64,000 nucleotides of DNA from Spirosoma telluris (GTDB lineage: Bacteria > Bacteroidota > Bacteroidia > Cytophagales > Spirosomataceae): positions 1,426,001 to 1,490,000 of the forward strand of contig QLII01000001.1 in assembly GCA_003259005.1 (NCBI GenBank), in the 5' to 3' direction. The notes below the pieces were generated by a model that was not told the DNA's origin, ran no database searches, and saw only the letters and a program-made list of their open reading frames with translations. Position numbers and translations under genes: made by a program. The first letter of the stretch is position 1, and each line of letters starts with the position of its first letter. Positions 62,041-64,000 of this stretch are shown here, in pieces.

Positions 62041-62104
62041 GCAGTGAATTTTTGTTACGAAGCAGGCTATCTACTTATAGAATCTGTTTAGGATTATTAT
62101 TTCT

Positions 62105-62156
62105 AGCCTGTTTTACCCCTAAATCCCCTTCAGGGGATTTAGGGGTAAAACAGGCT
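62105..62156. terminator. 24-bp stem-loop after aroK
   Basis: AGCCTGTTTTACCCCTAAAT then CCCC (62105-62128) pairs perfectly with GGGGATTTAGGGGTAAAACA then GGCT (62133-62156), loop TTCA. A long strong hairpin in the gap between the aroK stop and the hydrolase start, both minus; there is no clean U-tract, so it may attenuate as well as terminate. Confidence 0.75.
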
Positions 62157-62202
62157 CATAAAATCAAACACTTCTCCATTAAAAAGTAAATCCTAAACAA
62201 CT

Positions 62203-62708
62203 TCATAACCACTCCCCAATCCTTCTTAATAGCTCATCCTCTGTTGTTTCACCCGAAACCGTAATTGTTGCCTGAGTGTAAATGGGCAGACGGGTCTCGT
62301 ACCGTTTCTGTAACGTAACCAGCAAGTCAGGATCATTGGGGTTATTGAGTGGTCTATCCTCATGGGCATGCGCCAGAATACGCCGAACCAGAACCTCTAC
62401 GGGTACATCCAAAAATACAGATACGCCCGTGGCTTTGATGTAGTCCATATTATCATGGAAACAAGGCATCCCCCACCTGTCGAAACGACCAGACTATCCC
62501 CAGATCGAATTGTGCGCAAAACCCGGCGTTCCGCTTCCCGAAAATAAGCCTCTCCTGACTCGGCAAAAATTTCAGCAATGGACCGGCCCTCCTCCCGAAC
62601 AATGAGCTTGTCTGTATCGACAAAACGATAATGCAACACATCAGCGATGCGTTTACCCAACGTGCTTTTACCCGATGAGGGCATGCCAATAAGGAAAATA
62701 TTTTTCAT
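62203..62708 (-). CDS. aroK: shikimate kinase (one frameshift)
   Basis: About 168 residues. Phosphorylates shikimate at the 3-hydroxyl in aromatic amino-acid synthesis. It starts MKNIFLIGMPSSGKSTLGKR, with Walker A GMPSSGKST. Shikimate-binding DTD is in FVDTDKLI, then EIFAESGEAYFREAERRVL and VVSTGGG (Walker B/DGGG region). The second half is MPCFHDNMDYIKATGVSVFL, ending LLRRIGEWL, with DRPLNNPNDPD for the lid. The break at about 62465 is one missing G in GGGGG, restoring STGGGMPCFHDNMD. Cytosolic. Confidence 0.93.
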
Positions 62709-62711
62709 GAT

Positions 62712-62800
62712 TAAAGAGTGAAAGAGTGAAAGAGTGAAAGAGCGGCCAGTAGAATAGCCTCACTCTTTCACTCTTTCACTCTTTCACTCATTTACTCTTT
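62712..62800. repeat. hairpin of GAGTGAAA/TTTCACTC tandem words
   Basis: The left part repeats AAGAGTGAAAGAGTGAAAGA (62714-62742). The right part repeats CACTCTTTCACTCTTTCACT (62761-62790) and runs on into TTTACTCTTTACC. The unit is 8 bases. It joins two minus-strand genes: its right arm contains the stop codon (TGA, 62790-62788) and last codons of the DoxX-family gene, and its left end lies just before the aroK start. Confidence 0.85.
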
Positions 62801-63936
62801 ACCAAATTAACTACTTCAGTTGCATCCGGAGTTGAATTGTAATGCCATTTACCCCGTACCACGCCATTACTCATCAGCCAGGTTCCGGGGTTCGAACGCA
62901 TGATGGTTTTCAGAACGGTCGCATCGCCTTTATAATACGGCACGTTCTCTAACTGGTACTCTTTGCGAAACGCGTTGATCTCCTCGTCGCTGGTGGAGGT
63001 GAGAATGTAGGGAGCTATGTTGGTTCCCTGCAAACCTTCGACCAGAGCACGAATTGCAGGCAGACTTCCGGCATCAATATCTTTTGTATTCTTGACAATA
63101 ATGAAGAGCTTGTTGCCTTCAAAGGTTTGCTGGGTGAAATCGCCCTCGTCATTCCAGATACGATAGTCCGTAATTTTTGGCTTGGCTTTTTCATTGATCA
63201 GCACCATCTCTTTGAACTTATAGCTCTGATCAGTTGGATACGTTTCAAACTCCGTTGTCTTACCCTCTTTTTCCATCACGTATTTATATCGTAAGGGTTC
63301 CGAAGACTTCATCTCTGCCGGAATACTTTTGCCAACAGCATACGGAAGCATATCAATTGGTGGCAGAAACTGAACGGCATACACGCCAAGGGCAAGCGTC
63401 AGCGCAACCGTTATCCCAACTAACCAGCCCGTTTTACGGGACCGAAGCCGGTTCCTGTGGCCAATGATAAACAGGATTAATACAGTAAGTACAACATCTT
63501 TGGTGAATGACGTCCAGGGCTTAAGTTTAATGGCATCGCCAAAGCAACCACAGTCCGTCACCCGGTCGAAATAAGCCGAATAGAACGTTAGGAACGTAAA
63601 AAAGGTAATCAGGAAAAACAGTAGCCAGACTGTAATTTTAGGTTTGTAGGAGGCAAGCAGGGCAACCCCCAGAATCACCTCAGCCGCGCAAAAGAGTACG
63701 GACATGATCAGCGTGAACGGGACTAAGGCCATGAAGAAATCATGCAGAAATGGCACGTCCTGCGCAAAAACCTCAAAATACTCCTCAAACTTGATCTGAG
63801 TACCAACGGGGTCATTGAGCTTAATCAGGCCCGAAAAAATAAACACAATCCCGACCAAAATGCGGGCAATACGGGCGGCAATCAGCATGGGTGGCGTGCC
63901 GGTTTTGACTTTAGCTGGAGTGGCAGTTGGGTTCAT
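62788..63936 (-). CDS. DoxX-like membrane protein, BT_3928 family
   Basis: 382 residues, intact. The N-terminal half is a DoxX/MauE four-helix membrane domain (ARILVGIVFIFSGLIKLNDP, LWLLFFLITFFTF-like helix region, DCGCFGDAIKLKPW with the MauE-type Cys pair). The C-terminal half (about 215-382) is a periplasmic thioredoxin-like domain with KPKITDYRIWNDEGDFTQQT, IVKNTKDIDAGSLPAI and NPGTWLMSNGVVRGKWHYN, but no CxxC. This is the architecture annotated as BT_3928 in Bacteroidota. It may handle quinones or disulfides; that is inferred from MauE. Overlapped at its stop by the word-hairpin. Confidence 0.88.
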   Translation of the reverse strand: MNPTATPAKVKTGTPPMLIAARIARILVGIVFIFSGLIKLNDPVGTQIKFEEYFEVFAQDVPFLHDFFMALVPFTLIMSVLFCAAEVILGVALLASYKPKITVWLLFFLITFFTFLTFYSAYFDRVTDCGCFGDAIKLKPWTSFTKDVVLTVLILFIIGHRNRLRSRKTGWLVGITVALTLALGVYAVQFLPPIDMLPYAVGKSIPAEMKSSEPLRYKYVMEKEGKTTEFETYPTDQSYKFKEMVLINEKAKPKITDYRIWNDEGDFTQQTFEGNKLFIIVKNTKDIDAGSLPAIRALVEGLQGTNIAPYILTSTSDEEINAFRKEYQLENVPYYKGDATVLKTIMRSNPGTWLMSNGVVRGKWHYNSTPDATEVVNLVKSK

Positions 63937-63944
63937 ATTTTAAA

Positions 63945-64000
63945 AATGAAGAATGAATAGTTAAGAATGAAGAATAGTAGGCCATCAGTCAGCTTTATCT
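63945..64000. repeat. partial GAATGAAGAATA word repeat at window end
   Basis: AAATGAAGAATGAATAGTTA and AGAATGAAGAATAGTAGG, purine-rich tandem words upstream of the DoxX-family gene. It looks like the left arm of another word-hairpin whose right arm lies beyond the window. Confidence 0.45.

Overview
The window looks like chromosomal DNA of a Bacteroidota member of the Cytophagales, most likely Spirosoma or a close relative. The reasons are: Bacteroidota-type promoters (TAnnTTTG with an upstream TTG), few Shine-Dalgarno sites, a tmRNA with a tag (GEYNYAMAA) of the type I recall for Cytophaga, a bTHX ribosomal protein gene, and families common in this group (DUF6580, BT_3928-type DoxX, OmpP1/FadL, a YfhO-like membrane protein, a GH63-like glucosidase). 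The genus is an inference. There is no phage, transposase or CRISPR array.

Layout. 1-2.0 kb: a FIST sensor and a hybrid-type histidine kinase cut by the window edge. 2.4-6.3 kb: a GH43 glycosidase, the tiny bTHX gene, and a YfhO-like membrane protein. 6.7-13.7 kb: an exopolysaccharide block (pseudo-receiver, receiver-like/sugar-transferase fusion, GT2, Wzy/O-antigen ligase, two GT4-like enzymes). 13.8-18.4 kb: hemF with an AlbA_2 regulator, an AT-hook protein, a quinone oxidoreductase. 18.8-25.1 kb: a Gfo/Idh/MocA oxidoreductase and TolB-like protein divergent from a NUDIX regulator, then a MacB/FtsX permease. 25.1-29.8 kb: tmRNA, an SdpR-SdpI-hydrolase operon with paired operators, DUF421 and DUF6580 proteins. 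29.9-35 kb: glucosidase, SDR dehydrogenase, FMN-dependent 2-hydroxyacid oxidase. 35.5-43.7 kb: a secreted protein, FKBP isomerase, a PQQ-dehydrogenase/PKD/cytochrome c fusion with a TIM-barrel epimerase, and proS. 44-49.5 kb: a low-complexity lipoprotein, FadL-like porin and small proteins. 49.6-59.5 kb: a giant beta-helix adhesin and a short paralogue sharing a C-terminal module. 59.7-63.9 kb: M20 amidohydrolase, alpha/beta hydrolase, shikimate kinase and a DoxX-family protein.

Two features run through the whole window. First, at least 30 single-base frameshifts interrupt otherwise well-conserved genes, including housekeeping genes (proS, aroK, hemF). Every one I resolved is repaired by adding one base to a short homopolymer, mostly G or C, so these are probably assembly or sequencing indels and not pseudogenes. 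I annotate such genes as single CDS features and give the break points.

Second, the intergenic DNA is rich in unusual inverted-repeat elements. One is a dispersed palindromic MITE-like family (five copies, with ACTAGT ends, two carrying a nearly identical GC-rich cassette). The other is a set of long hairpins, each built from its own short tandem word, sitting in intercistronic gaps, for example on both sides of proS. These are the best candidates for something undescribed, together with the conserved C-terminal module of the two adhesins.
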